64,000 nt of DNA from contig NZ_JAVDQI010000011.1 in NCBI RefSeq assembly GCF_031454185.1, forward strand, positions 1 through 64,000. The letters are read 5' to 3'. This stretch comes from Methanococcoides alaskense (lineage in GTDB: Archaea; Halobacteriota; Methanosarcinia; Methanosarcinales; Methanosarcinaceae). The notes under the pieces were generated by a model. It was not told where the DNA came from and made no database searches. It was given only the letters and a program-made list of their open reading frames with translations. Positions 37,200 through 47,805 of the stretch are shown in pieces. Position 1 is the stretch's first letter; each line of letters begins with the position of its first letter. The position numbers and the translations under genes are program-made.

Positions 37200-37226
37200 G
37201 GACTCACAAAAAGAATTTCGCAGTCC
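37200..37226 (-). terminator. Terminator of the dicarboxylate symporter gene
   Basis: On the minus strand GGACT (37222-37226) and AGTCC (37200-37204) enclose the loop, followed by TTTTTATTTTA. It sits about 90 bases beyond the symporter stop. The stem is short (5 bp), but the T run supports an end-of-transcript role. Confidence 0.45.
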
Positions 37227-37318
37227 CTCCTTTTTTAATATTCACAATACCTGATCGTTACGATCAAGCAGACTTATCCCGCAAAGGGCCTCAGCAAATG
37301 TTATTGTTAAAGATAGGA

Positions 37319-38758
37319 TCACGCATCGTGTGAATTAACGAGAACATCTTCTCCCAGGACCTTTCTTTCTGTTTCACGTTTTGAGTGCTCGAAACGTTCT
37401 TGCATTGCTGGTTTCTTTCCACCCACCCATTTGTCCATAATAACACAGGTAACAAGGTCCCCGGTGACGTTCACGGATGTCCGGCACATGTCAAGGATCC
37501 TGTCCACTCCAATTATAAGTGCTATACCTGCAGTGGGGACACCGACATTGCTCAATATCAAAGCAAGAATAACGATACCTACACCAGGAGTAGAAGGAGT
37601 ACCTATGGAAGCACCTACCACGGTGACCATAAGCAATAGAAGAGCACCAAAACTAAGCTCCACACCAAATACCTGTGCCAGGAAAACTGCTGCTATACTC
37701 TGATAGAGAGCTGTTCCATTCATGTTTATAGTTGCACCCAGCGGGATGACAAATTGGGAAATGGAAGGTCTCACACCTAATTTATCCTCAGCGGTCTTGA
37801 TTGACAAAGGCATGACAACAGCAGAGCTGGATGTTGAGAACGCAAGTAACAATACCTCCCTTACAGATTTCATGAAATCAATCGGCCCCCTTCTTGAAAC
37901 AATGAAAACTACCAGCAGGTAAAAGACAAGTAGCAACAGGAGCCCTAAAAGTACAGTCCCTACATACACCAACATTCCCATAAGTGCAGCCACTCCAAGG
38001 TTCAACGTGAACTTGCTGATAAGACCAAACACAGCAAACGGAGCAAGTAACATGCTCCATCGTACGATGGTCATGCTTACTTCCTGGAGTGAACCCAGCA
38101 GGTCAAGTAGAGGTTTTGATTGTGCAGGTGATATGGATACCAGAGCCAGACCTATTATGACAGAGAAAACCACCACCTCAAGCATCTGTCCTGTAACTAG
38201 GGACCCGAGCGGATTGGTAGGTAGTATGTTCGTGACCATACCAGGAACATCTGCAATGCCAGGGGTTGTGGTACTGATCTCATTGACCTGAGTTATTTCC
38301 GATCCCATTGTGCTCTGGACCAGTTCACTGCTGATATAGCTACCCGGATTTATAATTAAAGCAAGTGTCAGACCGATAAGTATGGCAATTGCCGTGGTCG
38401 CGAGGAAATATGCAACCGTACGCAACCCTATCAATTTGAGCTGCTCTATATCCTCACCTGAAGCTATACCCCGGATAATAGATGCAAAAACAAGAGGAAC
38501 AACTATCATCTGCAATAGTGCCAGGAAAATATAGCCAGGTAGCGCCAGCCATTCACCAATTGTATATGAGACAGTTTGATTCACCAATCCTGTCGATGGC
38601 CCGAGTACCAGGCCGACAATGATCCCAAGAAACATCCCGATCATGATCTTTAGCCAGAGTCTTCCCCTAACTAACGACTGCAGCTCGAAGCTAAGGTGTT
38701 TCAATGAACGTGGATGTATCAAAGTAAGTGGTTCGGGAATATGGTATCTTTTTGACAT
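37319..38758 (-). CDS. Dicarboxylate/amino acid:cation symporter (DAACS family)
   Basis: This is a 479-residue secondary transporter of the GltP/DctA type. Eight helices plus two re-entrant loops are expected. The family marks are the serine-rich loop LAFSTSSSAVVMPLS and NMNGTALYQSIAAVFLAQ (the NMDGT-like cation site), then GTPSTPGVGIVILA. It would import a dicarboxylate or acidic amino acid with Na+ or H+. The N-terminal 30 residues are longer than usual and polar. The gene is monocistronic. Confidence 0.92.
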   Translation of the reverse strand: MSKRYHIPEPLTLIHPRSLKHLSFELQSLVRGRLWLKIMIGMFLGIIVGLVLGPSTGLVNQTVSYTIGEWLALPGYIFLALLQMIVVPLVFASIIRGIASGEDIEQLKLIGLRTVAYFLATTAIAILIGLTLALIINPGSYISSELVQSTMGSEITQVNEISTTTPGIADVPGMVTNILPTNPLGSLVTGQMLEVVVFSVIIGLALVSISPAQSKPLLDLLGSLQEVSMTIVRWSMLLAPFAVFGLISKFTLNLGVAALMGMLVYVGTVLLGLLLLLVFYLLVVFIVSRRGPIDFMKSVREVLLLAFSTSSSAVVMPLSIKTAEDKLGVRPSISQFVIPLGATINMNGTALYQSIAAVFLAQVFGVELSFGALLLLMVTVVGASIGTPSTPGVGIVILALILSNVGVPTAGIALIIGVDRILDMCRTSVNVTGDLVTCVIMDKWVGGKKPAMQERFEHSKRETERKVLGEDVLVNSHDA

Positions 38759-39056
38759 ATTGGCAAATTGAATTGTCTGTTCGTTTTTTAGATATTAGTT
38801 ATACGCACATGGAGAAATATTTGTACTTAAATAATGATTTATCTCTTTATGCCCCCCTCTAATAAATAGTTATTTTGTATAATTTAAAGTCTTTGAATTA
38901 AAGAACAACTGTAATTTAGTAAAGCATGAAAAGAAATTAAAAAATGCATTGTTAATTAAACATAGCTAACTCTTTATTTCTGTACTTCATTAAAAGAAGA
39001 ACAGAGTACTTCAGCATTTCAAGACTCTTAGTATAACACTTTGACTTTATTCTCAA

Positions 39057-39209
39057 TCTTGCCAGAAAGTGCCTGAATATGATGAGATAATGAACACCAA
39101 TGCCAAGGGTATGTTCCTCTGCACAAAATACGCCCTTCCAAATATTCTTAAAAGCGATTCAGCCAGAATCGTTAGCATATCTTCTGGTGCCGGAAATGTG
39201 CCTCCCTAA
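39057..39209 (+). pseudogene. Short-chain dehydrogenase fragment
   Basis: The frame VPEYDEIMNTNAKGMFLCTK... then ARIVSISSGAGNVPP and TAA matches the middle of SDR enzymes: the N-T-N-x-K-G-x-F helix and the I-V-x-I-S-S strand with its catalytic Ser. The Rossmann start and the YxxxK are missing. It is a decay product. The rest of 38759-39655 is AT-rich with no full gene. Confidence 0.65.
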
Positions 39210-39379
39210 TTCAAAAGTACCGTCAGGCTCATCGATAGAATTCTACAGTCCACCTTTCTAAGAGAGATGGAGGGATTCCCATATTCAAGAACAGAAAAGA
39301 AGCAGGAGACAAGCTTGCCATAGCCCCTGATAAATAAAGGAAAGAAAAACCAATCGTCCTACCATCCCGCAGTCATTTA

Positions 39380-39502
39380 ATGAAATCCCTGTTTAGGAGG
39401 ATAGCTCCAAGCCTTCAAACTTATTCCCTTTATGGAACAGGTCTTATTTCGTTGTCCGCAAGCGTGGTTGTAGCATATCTTCGAAGAAAGTATATTGAGT
39501 AA
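39380..39502 (+). CDS. Small one-helix protein or gene fragment
   Basis: This is a 40-codon frame starting MKSLFRRIAPSLQTYSLY with a hydrophobic stretch GLISLSASVVVAYL and a basic end RRKYIE. It could be a small membrane protein or the end of a lost larger gene. It has an ATG but no clear ribosome site, and lies in a decayed stretch after the SDR fragment. Confidence 0.25.
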   Translation: MKSLFRRIAPSLQTYSLYGTGLISLSASVVVAYLRRKYIE

Positions 39503-39534
39503 AAGTTATCAAAAAGACAAAGGGATCTTCTCGA

Positions 39535-39560
39535 TTTATTTATTTATTTATTTATTTATT
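39535..39560. repeat. Simple tandem repeat (TTTA)n
   Basis: About 6.5 copies of TTTA lie upstream of the tRNA in plus-strand order, that is, downstream of the tRNA gene. It is a low-complexity tract, possibly variable by slippage. Confidence 0.7.
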
Positions 39561-39655
39561 GAAGCCCACGTTTGATACATTCATTATGGTTGAATAAATT
39601 TGGATGGGATAATTTTAAAATAAGCATCAAAAAAATAGGACTATCAAATAGAATT

Positions 39656-39731
39656 TGGTAGCCCGGCACGGATTCGAACCGAGGTTGCGGGATCCAGAGT
39701 CCTGCATGATTGACCACTACACTACCGGGCT
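39656..39731 (-). tRNA. tRNA-Gln (anticodon CUG), CCA encoded
   Basis: The minus strand has a perfect 7-bp acceptor stem AGCCCGG/CCGGGCT, discriminator A and an encoded CCA. The D-arm reads GTGTAGTGGTCAATCAT, and the anticodon loop CTCTGGA gives CUG, which reads CAG (Gln). The T-loop is TTCGAAT. Two stems have a mismatch: A-C in the anticodon stem (CAGGA/TCCCG) and T-T in the T stem (CTCGG/CCGTG). It is probably functional, but the mismatches are unusual for a tRNA. Confidence 0.9.
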
Positions 39732-39809
39732 GCTTAATGATTACAGCACCTACATTGCAAACCTATTTAATAAACCTATCGCTTGGGAATTATAAATCCT
39801 TAAGTAAAA

Positions 39810-40211
39810 TTAGGAATTGTCCGGATTTTCACCCAGAATAGCGGTTTGCCACCATCTGGCAAGGTCCATAAGATCACGACTGAACTGACCGGAGAGACGA
39901 TATTCATTGTTTCTGTTTGAAATAAGACCGGCACCAAGAAGCTTATTACGCATTGAATAGAACGAAGCACGACCAACATCTAGCTCCTTGATAAGATCCT
40001 CCCATTCGCTGGTCTTGACCGGATTGCCACTTTTTTGCCTTTCTTCGACCATCATCAGGAACTTCTGCCCACGCATAGCAGTGGCATCTTCCTGAAATAA
40101 TCGCCGCATTAGACTGAAATAAGGATCTCTTGAACGAGTTATGCGTGCATTTGCATCGGAACGTATGACTATAGTTGTAGAGGTCCGAGGAGCATCTTTT
40201 ACTGATACCAT
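39810..40211 (-). CDS. Predicted winged-helix regulator, methanogen type
   Basis: This 133-residue protein has a disordered basic N-terminus, then LFQEDATAMRGQKFLMMVEE and an HTH-like segment EWEDLIKELDVGRASFYSMRNKLLGAGLI, which reads as helix-turn-helix and wing. It is probably a DNA-binding protein. It is 28 bases downstream of the DUF2551 gene on the same strand, so they form an operon with the tRNA-Gln further down. Targets are unknown. Confidence 0.6.
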   Translation of the reverse strand: MVSVKDAPRTSTTIVIRSDANARITRSRDPYFSLMRRLFQEDATAMRGQKFLMMVEERQKSGNPVKTSEWEDLIKELDVGRASFYSMRNKLLGAGLISNRNNEYRLSGQFSRDLMDLARWWQTAILGENPDNS

Positions 40212-40239
40212 GATCGATCAAAGCCGACTGACCGAAGGA

Positions 40240-40560
40240 TCAGGATAAAGCGATTCCTTTAGAATTAAGTTCAGCTTTTAAAAGATCGGCATACTCTTCC
40301 TTTAAAGAGTAGACGATCGGGGTCTTGTAAGACTCCTTGTGAGATCGTAGAATACCAAGCTTTGAATGGATATATCCTACCATAGAAGCTACTGCGCTCC
40401 TGGAAACATCGTACTTTTTAGTAATGGCCTGGTGCAATTCATCTACTGTGGACTTTTTAACACTCAAGAACACAGATAAAACATAGCTCCGAAGTCCATT
40501 TACATCCAGCTCAATGAACTTATTAAGCCGGTCCTTAATTCTAGATCGAATAGATGCCAT
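40240..40560 (-). CDS. DUF2551-family protein
   Basis: This 106-residue protein matches the methanogen-specific DUF2551 pattern: RIKDRLNKFIELDVNGLRSY, FLSVKKSTVDELH, YDVSRSAVASMVGYIHSKLG, then SYKTPIVYSLKEEY. The layout resembles a winged helix. It is the first gene of a two-gene operon with the regulator at 39810-40211. Function is unknown. Confidence 0.75.
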   Translation of the reverse strand: MASIRSRIKDRLNKFIELDVNGLRSYVLSVFLSVKKSTVDELHQAITKKYDVSRSAVASMVGYIHSKLGILRSHKESYKTPIVYSLKEEYADLLKAELNSKGIALS

Positions 40561-40676
40561 GATAGAATTCTCCCCAATAAAACAGTAAACCTATTATGCA
40601 GATGACACTATATATATGTTTGCGAACTGATTCCTTCATAATAAGTAAGCCACAATACCCGCAGCGAGATAGTACC

Positions 40677-41192
40677 ATGAATATACCGGACACAACAAAA
40701 TACACCTACGACCATAAGAAGAAAACACTTCACATCGAGCATCAGATACCAGCTACTGAGTCCGAAGAAAATGAAGTAGGTACCTGTTCTAAATGCAGAT
40801 CGCCCATTGTAAGCCTGAGCTATCATGCCATTGACAAGGAATTCATAATCGTAGGTAAGTGCACTAAATGCGGAAAACTCACTGCAAACATTTACGATCA
40901 GGACTGGAATTGGGTAAGCGAAATACCTAACTCTCACTTTTCCGGGTATGTTGCTAAAGCAGGAACTCCAACCCCCATGGAGAATGAGGTAGAAGATGGC
41001 CAGCAACTATCAGGCATAGAGCTGCTTGAAAGCATTCCAGATAAACAATTGCATACCGTTTTTTCATCCACAGAGATCACTGCCATGTTCGCACGTGCAA
41101 AAGGAGAAAGCTGCGTACGACAATACCTCTATAATGCAAGGAAGAAATATCAGAAATTCGAGGATATTTTTGGATTTAAAATAGAAGTATAA
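40677..41192 (+). CDS. Hypothetical zinc-ribbon protein
   Basis: This 171-residue protein has a central zinc ribbon GTCSKCRSPIVSL...VGKCTKCGKLTANIY (two CxxC pairs 28 residues apart) and a helical C-terminus (LYNARKKYQKFEDIFGF). I start it at the ATG at 40677; the longer frame upstream overlaps the promoter between the divergent regulator genes. It is probably nucleic-acid- or protein-binding. Divergence from the DUF2551 operon suggests shared control. Confidence 0.55.
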   Translation: MNIPDTTKYTYDHKKKTLHIEHQIPATESEENEVGTCSKCRSPIVSLSYHAIDKEFIIVGKCTKCGKLTANIYDQDWNWVSEIPNSHFSGYVAKAGTPTPMENEVEDGQQLSGIELLESIPDKQLHTVFSSTEITAMFARAKGESCVRQYLYNARKKYQKFEDIFGFKIEV

Positions 41193-44100
41193 TGTTTAGT
41201 ATATACTTTTGCGTAAGTTTATTTTGTTACACAAATTTAAATTATCCTGCAAGTAACATGTTTTAATTACATAAAGAATATTTGACGGTAAATAAATATG
41301 TACGAAGTTATTATTTTAAAAATTATAACTTCCCATATATAAATAAAATACATTTTAAAATCAACCACTACATAAATATAATATTATAAAAGACATTTAA
41401 AACATATTTTATTCGCATAACAAAATAAATAAAAGTAATACCAAATCAACTTTTTATTTGAACATAGATAACTAGTGCAAAAGGTACCCTATAAGAAGCA
41501 AGGAGTTTTCAAAGCTCCACCCATACCAGTTAGAAGTTAAAAAGTGCATGAAACACATAGCTAATTGGGACCAAAAAAGACATGCATCAATAAAAAAGTG
41601 AGAATAATAGCCCCACGAAATGAAAGAATGTGAAGAAAAACGGTTGCAAATGATCAAAAAATAAAACTATATCAGAAATGGCTCGACTTTTATCAAGATC
41701 CAAAACTAATCTCGATTTTGTAACCCCATTTAGTAAAGCCAAATGGTTATTACAGAGTCTATACGTACGGATGTCCGTAAAAGACCACATATGCATTTCT
41801 TGATATTATTTTGTGTAGAATGGGGGGGTTGTAGGTTGTAAACCGTGTATTCCCATAGAGTTTGTAATGAACATGTTGAGATAAATATAGCATTTGTGCA
41901 GACTTTACAACCTAATTCTATAGTATATAAGAATAAGCAAAATCTCCATAAATTAAGAATAATCGAATCAATATGTAAAACATAGCCACATATTGAAAGA
42001 AGTTAAACCAATTACGCTTATAACTATAAGTAATAATTATTCCAATCGCAATAACTCCGAGTGATTATTGCACTATGCGTACTAACCATTTTTAGAGCTA
42101 TGACCTATACACTCAGTACGTTGAAAATACCCTAAAACACATAGGCAAAATTCGCATAATATTTTTACAAAAGTAATAATTATCAAGCAGAAATAATTAT
42201 ATTCGAATTAATTAAAGTCGAGTAAATAATAAGTGATTATATTTAGATGGCATTATTTAAATAGGCATGTGCTTTGTCAAATTTTCTGAAAATAAGACCA
42301 CCATTCCAGAAATAACCGAGATAATCAAATAGGTTACTTAAAAAATAAAGCTATACGGTAATTGATTAATATTACTAATTCGGACGATTTTGAGCAAACT
42401 GAGAGCCCAACATAAAAAGAATTATTAATAATAAATAAACCTCTTTTTGTGAATGCTACTTATTATTATCCTTCGATCACCCTTAATTGAGTCATGGTCG
42501 TTTGCAATTCATCACATATTTCAACCACCACATTTAACATTACAGATTCAGGAGATACAACTCCAGATCTATCAAGGCTTGCTCCATTAGGTCACGTTCA
42601 ACTTCCGAGATATTGCTTTTATCGTGCCTGATATTACCCACCATGCCAGACCAACCCATAATGGATTTTTAAGGAATTGATTGTTTTAACACTGCCAAGA
42701 TCAAACTGCAACCCGATAAAATGATAAGATCCCCATCATTAAAAGTATCCATCAGGATTCCGAACTTCAGATGAGTCACTTAATTGTTAAAAGTTGCAAT
42801 TTCCAGACCGTAAAGTGCTGCCCCGATCTTAATTAAAAAGACCAGAAGCAAGGTTATAAGCCCCACATACTGCCCAGGATACCAATAAACGTTATTATTA
42901 CGTCCATTATGACATTAGGAGTAAAATATGCTTATCTCTGGTACCAATGCGATTAGAACGTGGCATCACGATTGTTGAACCATCGAAATCCCCAATAGAT
43001 CCACCTTCAGCAGCCATAGCCCCCATCCAGCGACCCATTTAAGCCATATTGCCCTTTATTTTGCCAATATACTTCAGGTCACCGGCAATAAGACCGATAG
43101 CATAAGCAACAACGGGCAGAAGAGATCTTTACAGCCCCTTCAGTTTTTGGCAGTTACTTTCCAGAGGCTATGGCTTCACGACCCATGCATAATAGTCATT
43201 TTTATGTTGTATGATCATAAATCATGCAGTATTGAAAACTATAGATACATTTTTTGATGTGAGAATTATTACATTATTTTTACCTTATTGTGTGCGTGCC
43301 AGGAAAAGAACACCGGGACAGCTGGAAAATCCCAACCAACCAATGGCACAAAGAGGATAATCAAATGATTTCCCTTGCATCGATTACTACCAGGACACAC
43401 AAAGAGTAAGTGATATTCAGGGATAAATGCGAGCTGTCCACCTGTCCCACCCCCACCATGCCAGCCAATTTATCACGATCTGACCGGCTTTATGCCAGAA
43501 TAGTACAAAGTATTCCCAGTTTGCCAGTATTGCATCATGGCAGGCCATGTGGCCCCTGAATGAGATCAATCACATTACAATACTAAACCACGAGAACATT
43601 GAACCAATGCTCATATTGAGATCCATAAACTCACTTTGCCATTTTGATCGTTTTAGTATTATACACACCTGCAACAGTAGTACTGCCAGGATGTCCACAG
43701 ACAACCCAGCCCTCACGATCGACCCATGCGATTTTTCGGATAATTCGCCATAAATCAGGAATAGGAGATAATCAAAGCAACATAAATGTTTTTTATTAAA
43801 AGGAGCCATACGAATATACCCCATATTGAGTCATATAATTTGCTGGCTTGTGCGAAAATGACCAGAGATCCATAGGCAATTGCACAAATATTTCTATAGC
43901 ATTCCACATACAAGTATGCCATATAATAAGCAGTTAATAGTATATTATAGATAGTAAATAAAGAAAAGGACATATTTGTATATGATTATTAAAAAGAATA
44001 TAACTAGAATGATATTAGACATATTACATTTTAAAATATTAATAATAAGTAATAAAAATAAAATAATATATTTATGACTAAATTGGAAAAAATAAGGTTA

Positions 44101-45093
44101 AACACATTACAAAAAAATAGGAATACTTTGCTATGCGAATTGACATATTTTTGAGGTACCACTTATACACTATGCGAACCGAAAATGGATAGAAACACAT
44201 AGGCATTTTTCCAGGATTTTGGTAAGACATAATATGAACCATTGAGATCATAATCTCAATTATATTAGAAAATGGCTTAATCAAAGTAGAAGATTTAAAA
44301 AAAATGTAGGGCATTTTTATTTAAACGTGGATATTATATTTAATTTTATGCCTTGATTTTTATAAAATTGGATTAAAGTGTATTGCTCGATATATATTAA
44401 CAAAAGAACATATTATAAAATATATATGCAATAATATCGCAAACCTAGTCAATCAAATATTTATGTACAGAAGTATACTTTTAAAAATACATAGATAATA
44501 CAGTATTATATATTATAGTTAAAAAATAATACATATTATAATGAACAATGCTAATTATGCATAAATAGAAGTATATAATTAATAGCACATATTTGACAAT
44601 TTTATAAATAAAAATACTTTGAAATATCTTGCTGAAAAATGAGTGTAGATACATAATTGATACTAGAGAACACTCAATGGGAGTCCCCCACAAGACTCAT
44701 TTCAGGAAGCTGCTAAAATGACCATACAAGGCATCTCACAACAGCAAGGAACTCACTCACCCCCAAGAGCAAGAACGGAAGTAGTTAATCGAACATAAAA
44801 TCAAAGACTTCGTCACAAAGGCCACAGCAAACCTTTTATGACCAGCAGAAAGTGAAACCCCGGGATCTTTTAGATAAAACTCCCAACATCATTTATGGCG
44901 TCAGTACACACAGAGGAACAACAAAGGTTACAAGCAGAAGAACAGACATCAATGCCACTATTTCTTAATATCATTACTGTCCCACACATTTAAGCATCGT
45001 ACACAGGGATAAAACCATATAGCGATAAGTCAACATTCATATAAGGCTTCTTTCTAAAAAATAGAAGTCAAATAAAAATGATTTGGGGAAATC
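41193..45093. other. 3.9-kb AT-rich region of decayed DNA, no intact gene
   Basis: I see no gene over about 100 codons with coding character. 41193-42440 and 43760-44640 are very AT-rich. 42440-43560 is less so and holds short coding-like runs on the minus strand, for example AYAIGLIAGDLKYIGKIKG and GRWMGAMAAEGGSIGDFDGS near 42980-43110 and DRWTARIYP near 43440, all broken by stops in every frame. These look like old membrane-protein pseudogenes that I cannot name. 44640-45060 holds another short remnant (TREHSMGVPHKTHFRKLL) ending at 44720. No tRNA, CRISPR array or rRNA is present. Confidence 0.5.
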
Positions 45094-47205
45094 ATGACAA
45101 ACAATGATAAGGGTACTAAGAATAGATTGATCGATGAAAAAAATCCATACCTTTTACAGCATGCTAACGACCCTGTGGATTGGTATCCATGGACAGAGGA
45201 AGCATTTGAAAAAGCAAAAAGTGAGGACAAGCCAATATTCCTCTCCATTGGATATTCAACATGCCATTGGTGCCATGTGATGGCAAAGGAATCGTTCAGG
45301 AACAAAGACGTTGCTAAAATGATGAACGAGACTTTTGTCAGTATCAAAGTGGACAGAGAGGAACGCCCAGATATCGATTCAGTATACATGGACATCTGCC
45401 AGAAAATGAACGGCAGCGGAGGATGGCCCCTTACCATTATAATGACCCCGGAGAAGGTCCCGTTCATTGCAGCCACATACATCCCCCTCGAAAGCGGGTT
45501 TGGAAGAAAAGGAATGCTCGAGATCATCCCATGGATAGAACATCTGTGGAAAGAAGAACACAATAAAATAGTCGAACAGACCGAGCTGCTAAAAACGGCC
45601 TTATCCGAAAAAAGTGAGAGCTCGCATACCGAAGGAGTAACTGAAGAGATCATCCATAGAACTTACACATATCTTGCAAATAATTTCGATAACGAAAATG
45701 GAGGATTCGGAACCTCGCCGAAATTCCCATCCCCCCATAACATATCATATCTTCTACGCTACTGGAAAAGGGCAGGGAACCCAACAGCCCTGCAAATGGT
45801 CGAAAGAACATTGCAGGCAATGAGAAAAGGCGGAATATATGACCACATCGGATTCGGATTTCACAGATATTCTACAGATAGCTCATGGCTCGTCCCGCAT
45901 TTCGAGAAGATGCTGTATGATCAGGCATTGCTTATCATTGCATATACGGAAGCCTATCAAGCAACCTACAAAGAAGAGTATTCGAATACAGCAAATGAGA
46001 TCATTGAATATATCATACGGGATATGACCTCACCTGATGGCGGATTTTATTGTGCCGAAGATGCTGACAGCGAGGGAATGGAAGGTAGGTTCTACACATG
46101 GGAACTTTCGGAAATTGAGAGTATATTAAGCCGTGAAGACCATCCTATCTTCAGAGATGTTTTTAATGTTATACCTGAAGGCAATTTCCTCGAAGAAAGT
46201 ACGCATCAGCCTAGCGGAAAGAACATACTACACCTGGAGAAAGACCTGGAAAGTATTGAAAAGCAATACAACATAACACGTAAAGAAATAGATCACATAA
46301 TAGAACGATGCAGGAAACAACTATTTTTCACACGTGAAAAAAGGATACACCCTTCAAAGGATGATAAGATATTAACAGACTGGAACGGACTGATGTTAGC
46401 AGCACTCTCGATCAGTGGTCGCGTAATGGGCAATAAAAGATACATTGATATTGCAAAAAGAAACGCCGACCTGCTAATATCCGAGCGTATGAAGGAAAAT
46501 GGTGAGCTCTACCACAATTATTCCAGCAACAAAGAACCAACAATTGGGTTCCTCGATGACTATGCATTCTTTACATGGGGACTGATAGAACTATATGAAG
46601 CTACTTTTGAGGTCACTTATCTCGAAAAGGCTCTGCAACTTACAGACTATATGATCGAGAATTTTAAAGACAAAGAAAATGGCGGTTTCTTCCATACATC
46701 CAATAAAAATGAGACTTTGCTTTTCAGAAAAAAGGAGGTATATGACGGAGCTATTCCAAGCGGAAATTCAGTAGAACTAAACAACCTCCTCAGACTTTCA
46801 AAGCTTACCGGCGATCCCAAATTAAATAGTGAAGCAATAGATACGTCAAATGCTTTCGCATCCACAGTAAATGCCATGCCGTTTGGTCATACACATTTCA
46901 TCGCAGGCCTGGGTCTTGCATTCGCCCCCTCTGTGGAAATTGTGATAGCAGGAGAGCTTGATTCCGAAGACACACAGCTTATGCTAAACAACATCAATCG
47001 AGAGTTAATTCCCGGAAAAACAGTTATTGTTAAAAGCGAAAAAAATGAGAAGGAACTGGAAAGAATAGCACCATACACATCCACACTTAAAACACAAAAT
47101 CAAAAAGCAACTGCTTATGTCTGCCAGGGTCATGAATGTGCGTTGCCCACAACAGATCCCAAAATAATAGTAGAGATCTTGAAAAAGCTCCATAATATCC
47201 AGTGA
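45094..47205 (+). CDS. YyaL/DUF255 thioredoxin-domain protein
   Basis: This 703-residue protein of the SSP411/YyaL family has an N-terminal thioredoxin-like domain (about 1-160) with the family's NPYLLQHANDPVDWYPW and the CHWCHVM motif in place of CxxC. A six-hairpin (alpha/alpha)6 barrel follows, like N-acylglucosamine epimerases. The activity is not established; roles in redox or sugar handling have been proposed. GGGG precedes the ATG. The TlpA-CcdA-DUF3179 operon 57 bases downstream points to thiol redox. Confidence 0.9.
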   Translation: MTNNDKGTKNRLIDEKNPYLLQHANDPVDWYPWTEEAFEKAKSEDKPIFLSIGYSTCHWCHVMAKESFRNKDVAKMMNETFVSIKVDREERPDIDSVYMDICQKMNGSGGWPLTIIMTPEKVPFIAATYIPLESGFGRKGMLEIIPWIEHLWKEEHNKIVEQTELLKTALSEKSESSHTEGVTEEIIHRTYTYLANNFDNENGGFGTSPKFPSPHNISYLLRYWKRAGNPTALQMVERTLQAMRKGGIYDHIGFGFHRYSTDSSWLVPHFEKMLYDQALLIIAYTEAYQATYKEEYSNTANEIIEYIIRDMTSPDGGFYCAEDADSEGMEGRFYTWELSEIESILSREDHPIFRDVFNVIPEGNFLEESTHQPSGKNILHLEKDLESIEKQYNITRKEIDHIIERCRKQLFFTREKRIHPSKDDKILTDWNGLMLAALSISGRVMGNKRYIDIAKRNADLLISERMKENGELYHNYSSNKEPTIGFLDDYAFFTWGLIELYEATFEVTYLEKALQLTDYMIENFKDKENGGFFHTSNKNETLLFRKKEVYDGAIPSGNSVELNNLLRLSKLTGDPKLNSEAIDTSNAFASTVNAMPFGHTHFIAGLGLAFAPSVEIVIAGELDSEDTQLMLNNINRELIPGKTVIVKSEKNEKELERIAPYTSTLKTQNQKATAYVCQGHECALPTTDPKIIVEILKKLHNIQ

Positions 47206-47262
47206 TGATCCTATTAGAAACGTTTATTTAAAAGCAGACCACACATTTAATAGGGGTATTAA

Positions 47263-47805
47263 ATGTACGACATTAAACATTCCTATGGCCTATTTATTGC
47301 ATTAATCATCACATTGGTCCTGATATCCGGATGTATTGGTACTGAGACGGACGAGGGAACTGAACCTGAAGAAGTTATAGACTGGAAAGAAGTAGAACTA
47401 ACAGATACCATAACCGGCGACACTTTCAAAATAAGCGATTTTGAAGGACAAACGGTGATGTTAGAGACTTTTGCAGTCTGGTGTCCAACCTGCTTACAAC
47501 AGCAAAAAGAAATGGAAGAGCTTGCAGGAATAAAACCTGGTGTGATCCATATCTCCCTTGATACCGACCCTAACGAAGATACGGAACTCGTCAGAGATCA
47601 TGCTGAAAAGAATGGATTTGACTGGTACTTTGCAGTAGCACCCATTGAAATGACAGAGTCTTTGATAGATGAATTCGGATTTGTAGTTGTCAATGCGCCA
47701 AGTGCTCCAGTAGTACTCATTTGCAATGACCAGTCCACAAGACTGCTGGACAGAGGACTAAAGCAATCAGATGAACTTATAATGGAGCTAGAGGAGGGAT
47801 GCTGA
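47263..47805 (+). CDS. TlpA/ResA-like thiol-disulfide lipoprotein
   Basis: This 180-residue protein has a lipoprotein signal (LIITLVLISGC) and a thioredoxin fold with active site WCPTC (FAVWCPTCLQQQKEM). It would reduce or oxidise disulfides outside the membrane. It overlaps the CcdA gene by 7 bases, so the two are coupled and CcdA likely supplies electrons. The order lipoprotein-thioredoxin, CcdA, DUF3179 is a plausible complete pathway. Confidence 0.88.
   Translation: MYDIKHSYGLFIALIITLVLISGCIGTETDEGTEPEEVIDWKEVELTDTITGDTFKISDFEGQTVMLETFAVWCPTCLQQQKEMEELAGIKPGVIHISLDTDPNEDTELVRDHAEKNGFDWYFAVAPIEMTESLIDEFGFVVVNAPSAPVVLICNDQSTRLLDRGLKQSDELIMELEEGC

Noticed and set aside
42440..43560. Remnants of methyltransferase (mtr) operon genes
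   Set aside because: Short membrane-like runs tempted this reading, but none matches a known Mtr subunit closely enough.
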